A stretch of 64,000 nucleotides of DNA from Xanthoparmelia taractica (Eukaryota; Ascomycota; Lecanoromycetes; Lecanorales; Parmeliaceae): positions 124,001-188,000 of the forward strand of contig JANQBS010000046.1 in the NCBI GenBank assembly GCA_033085395.1. Reading direction: 5' to 3'. The position numbers and the translations under genes were made by a program. The stretch's first letter is position 1; each line of letters opens with the position of its first letter. Below, piece after piece: positions 35,068-47,662 of the stretch. The notes under the pieces were generated by a model. That model ran no database searches, had not been told where the DNA came from, and worked only from the letters and a program-made list of their open reading frames with translations.

Positions 35068-35499
35068 AGCGTCAGCTTCTCGTATGTAGACTAAGAGGTG
35101 CTGTTTACCCTCGAAACCGTTCGGGGAAAGATTAATCGGGATGAGAGAATGGAGAATTTGAAATAGGATCAGGAAAGCGTGGCTGTGAGTGATAACGTGT
35201 ATGATTCGGAAACCGACTCGACTTTACCCCCAAAGGACTGGCTGACATCGAATTTGCTAGTACCCCACCTTAGGGAAGCTGCACCTAGACAAATTGTTTA
35301 TGCACCTCAGAAGGCGCGGGCCACTCAGACCTCAAAATTCTTTTCGCCTTTGTTAAAGTCTTACATTCTCACGATGTCACCTCCCGAGTAAGCCGGTTTT
35401 GCTTGCATGAAAGCCGAAAACTGCATCATCGTGGAAACGCTTTCTACCAATCGCTGCCTCTAAGATGTAATTCAAGGCCAATCCGTCCTTCAACTCCTC
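35068..35499. other. Intergenic region
   Basis: This is the promoter of the small hydrolase and the decayed 3' end of the methyltransferase pseudogene. No intact ORF has family features. Confidence 0.4.
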
Positions 35500-36420
35500 A
35501 GATGCCTCTTTGATCACCCTTGGGGACATAGTGCTCCGCTTGCCTCGGCACTATTATTGTCAAGCACAGCCCAGGAAATTTCTTCAACAGACATGCAGGT
35601 CGTTTGGGTGAAGGGGACCTGAAGTGCGGCTTGACTGCGTACTCTTCCTGCTGCACATCACGGAGCCTTGCTCGCTGAAGATGACGGAGAGGCGAGGTAG
35701 CCATCTATGATGGAATTGTTAGCAGAAATCTTGAGTATTGCCAAGTACCAGACGATGGCCATTTGGAGACTCACTGTCCTGCTCTACTTGTGAGGGGCGC
35801 TTGATAAGCTTATGCATGGCACTATGCTGTTGCTCTGAGCGTGCCGCAACAATTGTGGTGGCAAAGAAGTTGTGCTCGGACCATAAGTATCCTCCAGGCT
35901 CTGTTGTGACTAGTCAGTCGGAAACAGGCTGAGGAACGGCTCCTCGAACGCAAAAGGAGAGTGAACCAGCATCTTAGAAGGTGCTTCAGGACTGGCAGTG
36001 GCTCGTTGTCCCCCACGACACAAGTGAACAGTCGAACATTGACCATTTCGTACTTCTCGACGAGATCTGCCGGCAACGGCGAGTAAATATCAAGCCTGCG
36101 CAGCGAGATGGTCCAAGGTAGCCATTGTTGACGCGGGCTTTGGTCCAGAGGTACATCGAGAGCGTCAATTGCTGCCTCCGGGTACTGGTAATTGACGTCG
36201 ATAGGCCATAAACTGCCGTGCCATGTCCATACCTTAGAAGCTCAGATAAAGGCAGAGTGACGATGCCTCCTTACGACGTCCCTGTCCCTACATCTGCAAT
36301 TCTCATGCCACATCCATGTCAAAGCACTGGAATGGAAGGGTAAACATTGTAGCCCAATGTATCCTCCTCCCACAGGTAATGCTGCTGGAGAATCAACCTG
36401 GTTTGCAAAGACCATTTAGC
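35500..36420 (-). pseudogene. Degraded class I SAM-dependent methyltransferase (LaeA/UmtA-like)
   Basis: The minus strand encodes, in broken frames, a fungal class I methyltransferase. HYLWEEDTLGYNVYPSIP lies near 36375 and motif I as RIADVGTGTS near 36290. After a plausible intron comes LWPIDVNYQYPEAAIDALDV near 36200. KYEMVNVRLFTCVV then lies near 36045 and PGGYLWSEHNFFATTIV near 35885. A conserved C-terminal segment (EEYAVKPHFRSP) is near 35630. An in-frame TGA precedes motif I. A one-base deletion falls before the KML-type segment near 35980, and at least two further frameshifts lie in the 3' part. The N-terminal start is missing. The gene is non-functional. Confidence 0.78.
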
Positions 36421-38179
36421 ACCCGCAACGCATTTCAAGCCAAGCACTTCTACCTACCTTAGTAGGTAATGCGTAGATCCTATTGATACCATACCCATCT
36501 ATTCTCTGGCAAACTCGATGCATTATTCACTTCCATTTACACCCATGGAGCTGAACAAAATATTCTCATAAATATAGTTGGCTTGCAGTAGTACTCGTAC
36601 TTTGTAAAATGCAAGACATTTTCTTCCGAGTTCCTCCTTCCTGCATGCATGCACACCTCGTTCGTCAAATATTACCTTACCTTTTATTCATCACTTCGCT
36701 TTGCTTTCTTTCTTTCTTTCTTTCTTTCTTTGCTTCCCTCGTTCCCTCGTTCCGTCCTTCAGAATTATACAAATAATATTAACAAAAATTATCATTATTA
36801 TTATTATTTTCAGCGATGGACCGGAAACCTGGGAAAGATGAGTGAGTAATGACGCATCGATCTCTCTCTCTCTCTCTTTTTTTTTCTTTCTCGCAGTAGA
36901 AGTATCTTGTTTGCATTGCGATCGGATTGATTGGTGCCTTTTTGCCTTTGCTCACGCGATAGATGAATGCAGGCACCCGGTTATTAATTCTCCTGGATTA
37001 GGTCTAGAGTGAAGTGAAGGGAAGGGAAGTGAAGGGGCTTATCGGCGCTCGCTCAGAGCTTCCCATAATACACACATTTCTTTCAGCTCTACTGTTTAGT
37101 TTGGTATATTTCCTGTATCTATGACTTTGCTTTGGAAGGGGACGTCGACAAAGTAGTTATTGGTGCAGAGCAGAGCAAGTAGGGTAGGGTGGGCTCTCTT
37201 TCCTCGTCCAAGTATGACATGCCTCTTGCCTTTACTATATACTTGCCTTCCCTCTGCCATGTATTGTGACTCCCGTGTTTGTTCCCTATATCCGGATCTC
37301 CCTTTTCTTACGAAGTACCTCAGACACATGGCCTCCCTCGCAGACAAACAAGTCAAGTCATCTTTGGTTTATTCTTTGCTCATGCGGCCCTCGGGCTAAA
37401 GTAGTGATTACGTATCACCACATATCTCTCTCATCTACCTCGCCGCCATCAAAAAATCCGTCAATATACCCGCCGTCTCGCTTAGCCTTGATAAATCCAA
37501 AGAATAAAAGAGCATCGCCAGACACACCTTGACTAACGACCGTGCCCTCCCTCCCTCCCTCTCCCCCTCCCTCATTTCCATTCCCATTTCCCTTCCCAAA
37601 TCCCAACCCCGCTCAAACAAGACCGCCTACCCTACCCTACCCTACCTCACCATTCACTCTACTCACAACGAAAGCGCCGACATAGCACAAAACTCCTTCG
37701 CGCAGCGCGGGGCATCTACCTTGGTGCCGGTGCGCGCGCTCGAGAATACCGGCTCGTGGCAGATCCCCAAAGAGGGGGGCGTGTAGTATATGCAATTAGT
37801 TGCTCACTCAGACTTAGGGCAGGTGGAGGTAGGTAGCGTTGATTGAGAATCACGCAGGCGGGCAGGCAGGCGGGCTTTTTTCCGAGGCCGTGGGTGATGT
37901 TGTAGGGAGAGGGAGGGGGGAGGGGGGGAAGGAAGCGATGGTAGAGAGGAGGAGAGTAAGGAGAGTAGGTAGAGCAGAGGAATCAGCGCATCGACCCTTC
38001 TCTCTTTCTCTCTCTCTTCTCGTGACCCTTGGACACGCATTCATGCGCGCACTCCTTTCTTACTTTACTTTTTGCATGGGCATAAGCGTTCTTTTGACGA
38101 AAGTGGGCGGGTGGTCGGTGGGCGAGGGAGGAAAGTAGTATCTGTATATGTTAAGATCGTACCTCCCTTTCTCTCTCTT

Positions 38180-38191
38180 TTCTGTCTGTCC

Positions 38192-38239
<48 letters not shown>

Positions 38240-38240
38240 G
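38180..38240. repeat. GTCT tetranucleotide microsatellite
   Basis: About fourteen near-perfect GTCT units lie in tandem on the plus strand, within a CT-rich context. Confidence 0.85.
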
Positions 38241-38772
38241 AGCTTGTTAGTTTAATGAAACTAACCACAAGTCCAGTCGGTCTGGTCGGGTCCAATCTGA
38301 TCTGGTCTGGTCTGGCTGGTCTGGTTGGGTAGAGCGATAATGTGATTTGATCACACAGAGAGAGCGATAATGTAAAGAGATATAAGAGAGAGAGCGCGAT
38401 GATCTACAGAGGCACGGAGGCGAAAACCTCCGTCCGTCCGTCCTTTTATACATCACCATTGATTGCGCGAGACAGACCAAGGTACTCGTACTTCTCCTCC
38501 TCCTTCATCAACGGAGCGAGTATCGCAAACTGTGGATAAATGAATGAGCGGCATGAATGAACTCCCCTTTCTTTTTTTCTGGCTTTGGCGTAGCGTATCA
38601 GACGGTATGGATGGATGGTATGGAGATAGATGGAGATGGATACGTATGAGTATGAGTATGAGGGAGGGAGGGAGTGAGTGAGTGGCTAACTGACTGAATG
38701 TGTATGAGCGAGTTCCTAACCAGCTACCTGGCTAGCTAACTACCTGACTAACTACCTAGCTACCTGGCTGCA

Positions 38773-38810
38773 GGCCCATCCCATCCCATCCCATCCCATC
38801 CCATCCCATC
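38773..38810. repeat. CCCAT pentanucleotide repeat
   Basis: About seven perfect tandem copies of CCCAT. Confidence 0.85.
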
Positions 38811-41800
38811 ACGAATATATACCTAAACAGATAAATCGAATCTCCATCTCTCTTCCAACATATCTTCCCAACCCGCGAATTCGCACTGTTAATCTTAATC
38901 TTAGTCTTAATCGAATAAGCGGAGGGCAGTGGAGGGGAGGATAGGGGAGGGGAGGGGAGTTGTGGAGCGTATTCTCCTCTTCCTCTTACTCTTTGCTCTT
39001 CATTCAGTTCTCTCCAATCTCTGCTTGCATCGTCTGACGTCTGATGATGATGACGATAGCAGCGCCAGAACGTATATACCTGCGTACGTACTCCGTCTCT
39101 CTCTCTCTCCCTCTCTCTCTCCCTCTCTCTCTCAGTAACTGTCAGCTGTTCGAACAAGATCCATGACGGGGCGGGGGGAGTTGGGGGGCAGGGGATGCTT
39201 TTTCGTCGACCGTCGACGGGGGCGGCTGGCAGTGGTGGAGAGGCGTTAAGGAAGGAAGGAAGGAAGGAAGGAGGTTTGGTAGGAATTGTAGTATCATGAG
39301 CTTAGTTTGCGGTAGGTAGGTAGGGGTGTGATTGAAGTATCTTCCTCGGCTAGGTGGTTGAGGGAGGGAGGGAAGGAGCAAGGGAAGGAGGGAGGGAGGG
39401 AGGTAGCAAGGGAGGGCGTGGAAGGTATTGTGTGTGTAGATTTCTGAGCTCCGTACTTTAGCTGGTTGTAGATGGGTATGCGGACGATCGTCTTCACTTC
39501 GAGGAGGGAAGGAAGTAGCGTAAGCGAACTCTCTCTTATCTCGTCTTCGAGCTTCGAAGTTTTGTTTCTGCGCCCGAGTCTTTAAATTTTGCCTCCTCCC
39601 TTCTTCCGAAAGCCCTCGATGTATGTCCTAGACATCCATACAACCTCTCTCACTTCCTTTACTTCCCTTCACTTTGTCAACTCGCTAACCACCAACCACC
39701 AACCGCAGCAACCCCAGGCGCAGAACATGTACATTCTTCCGCTTCATCTTGCACAACTGGCCCGATATCCTCCAACCCTTCCTCCCTCCTCCTACTCTTC
39801 CTTCCCCAAACCCTACCCTAACAGACCTCCACGAGCTCCAGACGAGAGATGGCCTTAAGCGGCATGGAGCATAAGCGTACAGAGATGCGATAACGAGCAT
39901 TGCTTGGGGGTGGGGGCAAGTAAGGGCTGAGGAGTGAGGAGTGAGGTTTGAGGGATTCAAAAGGAGAAGCGAGGAAGAGGAGAGGGGGAAGGTAAAGGTG
40001 AAGGTGAAGATGTGGGAGGTTGGATGTTAGGGGTGTGTGGTGATGGAGGGGAAGGAGGACGGGGAGGAGGGGGAGGAGGAATGAGCGATAAGGAGGTTGA
40101 GTTTGGGGGGTCTGATTGGTTCGTGTCCTGCTATGGAAAAGGAAAGGAGAGAGAGGAGAAGAGTAACGACTCCCAAACTAAAATTTCTTCGTCAGTCAAT
40201 CAGATAGATTAAAGAATGCATCCCGGCCCTTTATACTTGCTTGGGCCTTAGCGCAGAAATCCCAAAACGGATTTGCACTCCCTCTCTTTCAGCAACGCCA
40301 TCTCACTTCCTCTCTCCCTTCCTCCCTTTCTTCTATCGCCTGTATGGATGTATTCATCATCCATGATCCCCAATCAGCCTAACCCAGCCAGTCACCCTAA
40401 CCTAACCTACGTCCTCCAATTTAATCTAGGCCTGAAGCGCCCTCCTCTCCCTCCTCCTCCTCCTCCTCCTTGCTTAATAACAACTGTTCAAACTTGGCCC
40501 TAGCGCAAGTGAACTAGCGAATTAGTGCAGTCACAAGCTCAACAAACAGAGAAAGCCCGCTATACTCTACCCATGCAAAACACCCACCTAAACCGAAGCG
40601 GCGACAGAAGCGGCGCCTGAGGGCTGAGTGTGTATGCATGCGCGTGTCAACGAACGGTGGCGGATAGGTAGATAAATATATAGAGTGGCTTTTATTGCAT
40701 GGTGTGTCCGCCGTGGTTTTGGGTTGTTTGGGGAGGGGGCAGGGGGGAAATGGTGGGGGAGCGGTATGCCTTGCTTGGACAAGAAGGGTTGGGGGTTTGG
40801 CTGGAGAATGCGACCGTTCGCGGCCTGTACGGAGTGAGTGATCGATGAGGAACGGTGCTGTTTGTACTGGGGGCGCTTCATGGGAACATGGGACGGCACG
40901 GTACGGGTGAGGGATGCTTGTTAGGTTGTATGAGCGAGTGAGTGCATGCGAAGAGACGGCTGGGGCGAGGGCCGACGACGGATATGATGGAATGTTTAGG
41001 TGGTGGGGAGACGGGGGTGCCAATTCGTGATCTGGGGTCAGTAGGATAGTTTCGGAGAAGGGGAGAAGGAGAGCGGTTAATGGGCGATGGGCTGGCATGA
41101 CAAGAGAGACGTGATGTTGCTGTCATCTTCACAGGACCTAGTTGCGTTGGTAGATGGTTCGTTGGTGAAGTACTAGAGTGAACATATGTATACTGTTCGG
41201 GTGAGCGACGGGCAACTGGATATGAATGTGTATGGATTCTCTGGCGGCGGTCCGGCAGGATTCGTCCATTCATCCTATTCATACAGAGGTCGAGAATATC
41301 ACTATTATTCCCAGAAGCAATACGGAGGTGGAAGCCTGAAGGTCTGATTAGCAGTCTTATTTGAGTACCAGGCGCAGTGTAGAAATTAATGGCAGTAGGC
41401 GGATGAATCGTTTGTTACGAGCGACAGGAACCAGCCTCGGAAGAATTAGATGCAAAAGGAATGCGATAACAAGCAAGGACCATAACATGCAGACGCAGAA
41501 CCGGTATCGGCCTTTTGACTCCCAACTCGATTTGGGATATGCAGTACGTATTCGTATCCGGGCTTTGAGCTGCCTCGTAGGTAGTATTCGCCGAATAGCG
41601 CATTGCATACAATCCTTCGTGACCGATGCAGCAGGTCTGTAGGCCGGTGCAAAGGTATACTGGGGTCCTCGCCATGGATGAGCAAGGCCCTGGTATCTCA
41701 GGCGAGATAAGGTTCGTATTCGGGTTGGCTGGTAAGGATTGCTGGTCAGGATAGCGTTGGAAGGAAATGGAGAGCCGAGAAATTGCGCCCGCAATCTAAA

Positions 41801-42524
41801 GGTTAGCTAGCTGTGCCTGCTGAGTTAGATCGAGGTTATGAGTCGAGTCCACACATCACAAGCACGAAAGGAAGCAAATCAAAAATCAGAATAAGAGCAA
41901 ACGCATGTTGTCAAACCGTATTCGTCACCTCTACATATCCTCGTGGTGCGCAGTCTTGCTCCCAAAACCATCCTCTGCGAACCCATCTAGTCGGTAAACT
42001 CGTAAAGCTCTCTGCCAAGAACGTAACCCATCGTTGCGCCCATCAAAGCAAACTACTTACGAACCCTGGCCAACCTCGTCATGTCCCGGGAAATATCCCC
42101 CTCAAACCCCTTTGTAAGATCGTATACCCAAAGCCAATTACCCTTATAAGTCATGTCATGGCGTGCGCGTCCAGAAAGGGCAGGATGCGTTTGGTCGCGG
42201 GCCTATGATAAGGCTGGTATCATCGCGGAATCAGAAGAAAATCAGTCGTTCTTTACTCTGTATGTTGGTATTGTTTTGTACAAGTCATGGAAAGAGATGA
42301 TGAATCTCATCGACAGTGGGATCCGACACTGTTTGAGTGGGTAGGCGATGCGAAGACCCGGTGGTCAAGATGGATAGATGCCAGAGAGGACGTGCATTGG
42401 TAACTAGGCGTTCTCTTATTCCTGATTAGTCGCACCGTAATGAGTGTTTGGAAATCTCCGACCGCTTTGCAGAAAGTGGCATCCGAACACTATCGTGTCA
42501 TCCAGAGAGTGGTAGCGAGCCATC

Positions 42525-44300
42525 TCAAGGGGAGTGAGGGCTCGACTCCTTCGGGCGCAGATTTGATGAACCTGTTGAGGCAGAGGCCTTGGGCCCCATC
42601 TTCCGGGTCAACTTTGCGTAATCTGAAGACTATTAGAAATCAGTAGTTCAGATACGGAGATATACACATACGTAGACCGCAAGCATTGCACAGCGTCCTC
42701 GCGCCATCAGGCCCACGCCTCCATTCCGGCGTCTCAGCTCTGTTGCAACTGTGACACCTACCCGGCGGTGCCGCTTTGCCCCTCCTCTTCTTAGCATCAG
42801 CACCAGCGAACCCACCAGAACCTTCGAGCTTATCAATGTAAGAGGTAGATTCATTGTCGTCAGCCTCACTAGGAGCAGGTTTGTAATTCTGCTGATCATA
42901 GTTCCTTTGCTCGACGAGAGCTTGTTGCTGCTTACAGATGACATCTCTGATGCGAGACATTGCGTCAAGAACTTTGTGTTGTTGTCGGATCATTTCCTCG
43001 CATTCGGTGAGTGATGGCAAGGAGCCAGGTATTGGGCCTGATCGTTGAGTTTGGTGGGCTCGGGTGCCAAAGTGGCGAGAGAATTCAAGCCCACGGCCAC
43101 TTCCTTCGGCAATCTAAGGTATCGTTAGTAGGCGGTTTGTGTCTCAAAAAAAAAAAAAAAGAAAAAAAAAAGAGAGTCGATGGATGCTAACCTCGTTGAG
43201 GGATGTTTCCAGATCGAAGTTATCGAGATGACGTTTTACCGACTCGCCATACGCTGGCCTAGGCGGCGACGCCTCCTTGGCGGTTGCCTTTCTCATTTCG
43301 TGTACTCGTTCGATTTCTGGTAAAGCATTCCTCCAGTTTGTTGGCGGTAGCGTTGACGTCCGATATGAAGGAACACCAGATGTCGATGGAGGGTAAGAGT
43401 AGGCAGCCGGGTAATTGTTCACGCCGTATCCGAACGGACCACTTGATGCAGGTGGTGGATGAGGAGCGCGAGCGACCTTCTCATGCAGTGGAGTAGGGGG
43501 GAAATATGTTTGTTGAGATTGAATGGGTGAAACACCGGGTCGTGTATAGTGTAACGGGCTGGGTATTGTTCTGGGGGGTGGTGGAACCGATTGATGCGAG
43601 GAAGGCATCGGTGGAAAGCGAGACTCCCCTAAAGAGGTCGCCGTGCGAGGGGAGGTATTCGACCCACTGGAGCGATCAGATGGCTGCGGCGGACGGTAAG
43701 ATGAAGAAGTATGCTGTGGAAATGAATCGGGGGGCCCTTTTGGATACGTCTCTAGATAAGACCTTCCGACGGGGCTTGTAGGACTTTTTGGTACCAGTGA
43801 GAATCTCGGCTGCGGAGTAGACGAAGATAGCAGAGACGATATAGATATCGGCTGCTGTTGCTGGTCGCCTGTGAGTGCTTCTGATATCGATGGTAACGAC
43901 ATCCGCTGAGAAGCAGGTAAATGTTCTTTGTCGTCTCCAGACGTCCGACGGGACTCTGATGGAGAAAGATAATTCCCAGCACCTTGGCCGATCCCAGCAG
44001 CGCCAGGGCCACTTCCACCGCCACCAACCACGGAGCTGGCAGCCGATGAAGGGTATGAGTACGGAGGAGGTGGGCCAGAGTAGATGGACGGACTAGCGAG
44101 CGGGGGAGCAGACATGTGGAGGGTCGAGGTGATGGAGTTATGGTTGTAGTGCGTGTTTTCTCTTTTGATTTTCTCCATATCCAGATAAGTGATGGGAGGT
44201 AACGCGCCGCTGTGATTCGGTTAGCATGTGATGTTCCCTCCAGCTGCAGATTGATCGGGGCAATCGTGAAGACGGACCTTTGGGTAAGTGTGTCGACCAT
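42525..44300 (-). CDS. nsdD: NsdD-type GATA transcription factor
   Basis: This is a nuclear GATA factor. In Aspergillus, NsdD promotes sexual development and represses conidiation. Exons are 44300-44278, 44209-43192, 43113-42672 and 42622-42525, giving 526 aa. The single zinc finger is near residues 467-492 (CHSC...WRRGPDG...CNAC). Its HYAKLTRK end is created by splicing the 49-bp last intron. The linker preceding it (KKRRGKAAPPGR) is also NsdD-like. Upstream are a coiled-coil-prone QQHKVLDAMSRIRDVI segment and a long Pro/Ser-rich region. The tiny first exon (MVDTLTQ) is inferred from a GCTAAC...ACAG intron that adds ALPPITYLD before the ATG at 44178. If that is wrong, translation starts at 44178. 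The second intron carries a long T/A homopolymer. Confidence 0.93.
43147..43171. repeat. A-run inside nsdD intron
   Basis: Two adjacent adenine runs broken by one G lie in the 78-bp second intron of nsdD. On the coding strand this is a T-rich tract just downstream of the donor. Confidence 0.8.
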
Positions 44301-45760
44301 TGCGTGCAATGCCCGCAGCAGGATGCGAGATGGGTTGGACGATGTTCTCTCCAGAGCTGCGCCGACGTCCCTCGGCTTGCTTGTGTAGATCTACCACCAG
44401 GATTGCCTTGTGTCGCAGCTGTCGCTTGCCGCCCGCTGAGCACGAATTGGAATGTATGCGGACTGAGACGAACCGCTTCAGCACGGATTGCGAACCGATT
44501 ACCCGGTGAGTTCGACGGGCAGAGGGTATTTGTTTGTCACTGACTGCGCTTTGGATTGCTCGGAAGGATAGCTTCGTCAAGTGTTGTTTGATGAGGAGTG
44601 TTTGGAGTGGTGTGGGTCTTGGTGTCAAACGGTTGAAAAACGTGGTCAGCGATCTCGAGACCAAGTGTGAAGGATTAAGTTTTGAGGGCCACGAGTTGAA
44701 TGAATAACAGTTGCAGAACGAGTCAAACGGTGGAAGAAGGCGGAAAGGTTGGGGTTATTGCTTAATATGGGAGGGTTTAGAGGTTGCAAGAGGATAATGG
44801 AGGTGACAAGTAGGTTTGGATGGAAAGAAAGAAGGAAAGAGAGAGTATGTTTGGGAAGGTGAGGGCGGCGCAATGGAAGAAGAGTGAGTGAGTGAGAGAG
44901 AGGGAGTGGAGAAAAAAAGACGGCGAAAGGTTGGATTTGCATGGGAGCCGAAGTAGTCTTAGTTGGTAGAGTTGAGTTTAGAGGGGAAAAGGCGAGAGGG
45001 AGAGAAAGGTAAGAGAGTTTGGTAGTCAGATCGGGTAGGATTTCAGATGGCGTTATGCCCTACACAGCGAACGGGCTTAACTCCCTCCGACCGGTTGGTG
45101 GGTGGGTGTGGGTGTTGGGGAAAACAACTGACTGGGACGTGCATAAATTGTGTCTAAGCTACATTGCACTAGTCTTGCACTAGTTTGCCTAGGCAGTAGA
45201 TTTAAAGTCTAACAGGGATTACTGGGGATAGGCTAAGGGAGAGCTAAGGGGAGGCTAAGGGAGGCGGATGAGCAAAAGCCAAGGTGAGATCGGAGATTGC
45301 TGATCCCTCCACTCAATCACAATCCTTGCAACCTGCTTGGCCCACTAACTTTGGTAGTAGGAGTATGCCCAAAAAAAAAAAAAAAAAAAAAAAAAAGAAA
45401 AAAGAAAGAGTCGATGCAGGTTAGGCCAAAAGGTAATAATACTTCTAGGCTCTAGCCTTGGAGCGGCTCAGACGTTTTCCTCTCGACTCTCAGATGTCGG
45501 TTAGAAGGTAAGCAGAGATCCTAGCCTGATTTACCTGGGCCTATTTTATTCAGTCCCTCTGCAAAATATCCAACCTTCCTTCCCTTATGCCATTTTCACT
45601 CAATGCACCAATAGGATCAATCTCCCGCTATTCAGAAAGTACTCCCCCCTCACCATCAAAATAGAATAAAAAAAATAAAAATCGATGACGATCTTATCAT
45701 CTAAGACCAGCTGCAAGTGGGAAGGCGTCAAATAGACGAACCGGCCTTTCGCTTTCGGAC

Positions 45761-45809
45761 TTCCCCTTATATGCTGAAGTTTTGGTTCCCCTTATGCTGA
45801 AGTTTTGGT
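45761..45809. repeat. Imperfect 24-bp tandem duplication
   Basis: The block TTCCCCTTA(TA)TGCTGAAGTTTTGG occurs twice in direct succession. The copies differ by a 2-bp TA insertion. Confidence 0.85.
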
Positions 45810-47622
45810 TGACTCGTGCTTTCCATCGAAGCTTGTTTCCGTTGAATAGTCGCATTTCGTAGTAACAACCAAAGTACTTCGTACTTGGTAATAAAAGACT
45901 GGCCTTGCACTTTGAGTCGCTCGAATGATATTGCCCGGATGCCCCCCAAACAGCGTTTCAGGGCAAAACTGCCTCGTCCTTGGTCCGTAGCCTCTAACCC
46001 GTAAGCCTGTAGCCTTCCATCTGCCCCGAGAAGCGGCTGACAGAAGGTGCTTACTTTAGTGAACCAAGATCTTCTCCTTCGTTCAGCGATCGTCGCCGCT
46101 TGGCCCTGCGATCTTCCTTACCGAGAGCGTCTATTTATGTCAGCTGAACCCGGCAAATGCCGAAGATCTATAGAAGTACAAGTACCAAAGTACACTCCAA
46201 CTGACTAAGTAGACTACAATCTCGACGCTGCGACGTAAGCACGATTGATGACGACGAGCGCTAGACTCTCTACCACCTGCATGTTACAAGTACACGCTCG
46301 TGAATAATCCTTTCCTTCTTTTCAAACGTCTTTCTGAAACCCGAACCCGAAATGCTCTGCCCACAAGTCGTCCCTACACGTAGCCTCTATCAGCGCCTGA
46401 ATAAAGCACCTCGATGAAGCAAACCGTTAGTGTCCCAACGCGTACTCCTCCATTTGTCGGTCGACCTCCATTGGGTCAGTCCGAGGACTGCTTCGAATGC
46501 TACAAAATGTGAGGAGGGGCCAATCGCATTTTGCATAGCTCAAACTAAGTTGCGACAAACCCGGAGGCAAAGCTTCTTTGAGGAAGAAGGTCATACTCAA
46601 AGAGACCTTGAAAGGAAATTTGTTCATAAGAACTTGGAAGGCAATATAGGAAGAGGACCCAATGATGCATGGTTGCCGTCGTAGCTTTTCCTCCAAACGG
46701 TGTAAGCTAGGTGGATGCCCGAATTGCTAAATACGCAGGGTGCCGAGAAGGAGAAGCGCGCTGCGATGATTTGGCACCAAGGGTTCATCTTGAGTGGCAG
46801 AATGCAAAGAAACGGCTGTCATGCAGGGTCTTGTGGTTGGCAGAAACCAAAGGGAAAGAGATCCAAGACTAATAAGACGGTTATGAGACAAGGGGTGTGG
46901 GAAAGAAGAGATCCGAGAGAAGCCGCTCCGCGCTGTCAACGTCGCAGAAGTCGCAAGGTATCTACTTCGTATGTACCTAGGTACTTTAGCCAAATAATCC
47001 TGCAAGATGCAAGACACCGTACTTGTACCCTACGAACCACTTAGCACGCGCGGCGGCCAAGGACAGGCGGATTGTTTCCTAAGCGAGCGCAATCATCATA
47101 ATGATCATCATCATCATCTACATTTGATGATATGATAAAATAAAATGTCCGACAAAGGAAAAGCAGCAGATATGTCTGCTGGTCAACGAGGCTTGCCTGG
47201 TGAAGTCATAGGAAAATACGCCAAAGTACAAGCATGAGTAGAAAAAGGGAGAGCATTTATTTCGATCGTCGGCTTCTCGATTGTGATGGCTGGATCGTGC
47301 ATTAAAATCCCCTGCAGCAGGAATACATACTAGTCCCCCATCGGTTAGCTTGGATTTCGATAAAAGTACTTTACCCTTTCTTTTTTAACCCACTTAGTCT
47401 TAGACGCATAAAGACATCTGGTTTTCCTCGCTTTTTTTTACTTTACGATCAATCGACTTGACTGGTCACCGGATACGGGTGACAAGGTCCTGTATTGCCA
47501 CTGAGAAGTAGCACGGCACGATATACCAAGTACATCCCTTTCAAAGGAACTCGCTTGTCATAAATTGGCGGCTGAGCCTTCGGCAAAGTTGATTAGTTCC
47601 CTCACAGGCTCACAGTGCCGTA

Positions 47623-47662
47623 TAGTATAGTATAGTATCTGTACAAGTACAAGTACAAGTAC
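47623..47662. repeat. TATAG and GTACAA short tandem repeats
   Basis: About three TATAG units are followed closely by GTACAA units, a self-complementary GTAC-rich run. Confidence 0.7.

Larger units (their letters stand above)
36421..42524. other. Gene-free region rich in simple repeats
   Basis: In 6.1 kb I find no supportable gene. Simple repeats in order: TTTC units 36705-36730, CT-rich 37430-37650, G/A-rich 37880-37970, GTCT units about 38180-38240 and CCCAT units 38773-38810. CT dinucleotides follow at 39095-39135, GGAA units about 39248-39272 and GGGA/GGAG units 39360-39420. A GC-rich, coding-like patch lies at 37665-37790 on the minus strand. The frame at 41357-41794 (minus) ends in a hydrophobic stretch but has only a TTG start. 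The last 1 kb is the 3' flank of nsdD. Confidence 0.5.

Noticed and set aside
37624..37648. Telomere-like CCCTA repeats
   Set aside because: The unit is CCCTA rather than CCCTAA, the run is short, and neighbouring DNA is ordinary CT-rich repeat. Similar scraps near 29405, 39810 and 40395 are also not telomeric arrays.
40514..41098. Minus-strand open frame of 194 codons
   Set aside because: It is Pro/His/Ser/Thr-rich with overlapping open frames of similar length and no recognisable domain. It is consistent with C-rich low-complexity DNA.
41357..41794. Minus-strand frame ending in a hydrophobic segment
   Set aside because: It begins with TTG, not ATG. Overlapping frames in other phases are equally long, and no family is recognisable.
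44221..44664. Minus-strand frame upstream of nsdD
   Set aside because: It lies in the nsdD leader in a different frame from the NsdD protein and shows no domain. At most it is an upstream ORF.
46427..47044. Open frames on both strands at 46.4-47.0 kb
   Set aside because: There is no domain, no convincing splice structure and no signal peptide. They do not rise above chance for this base composition.
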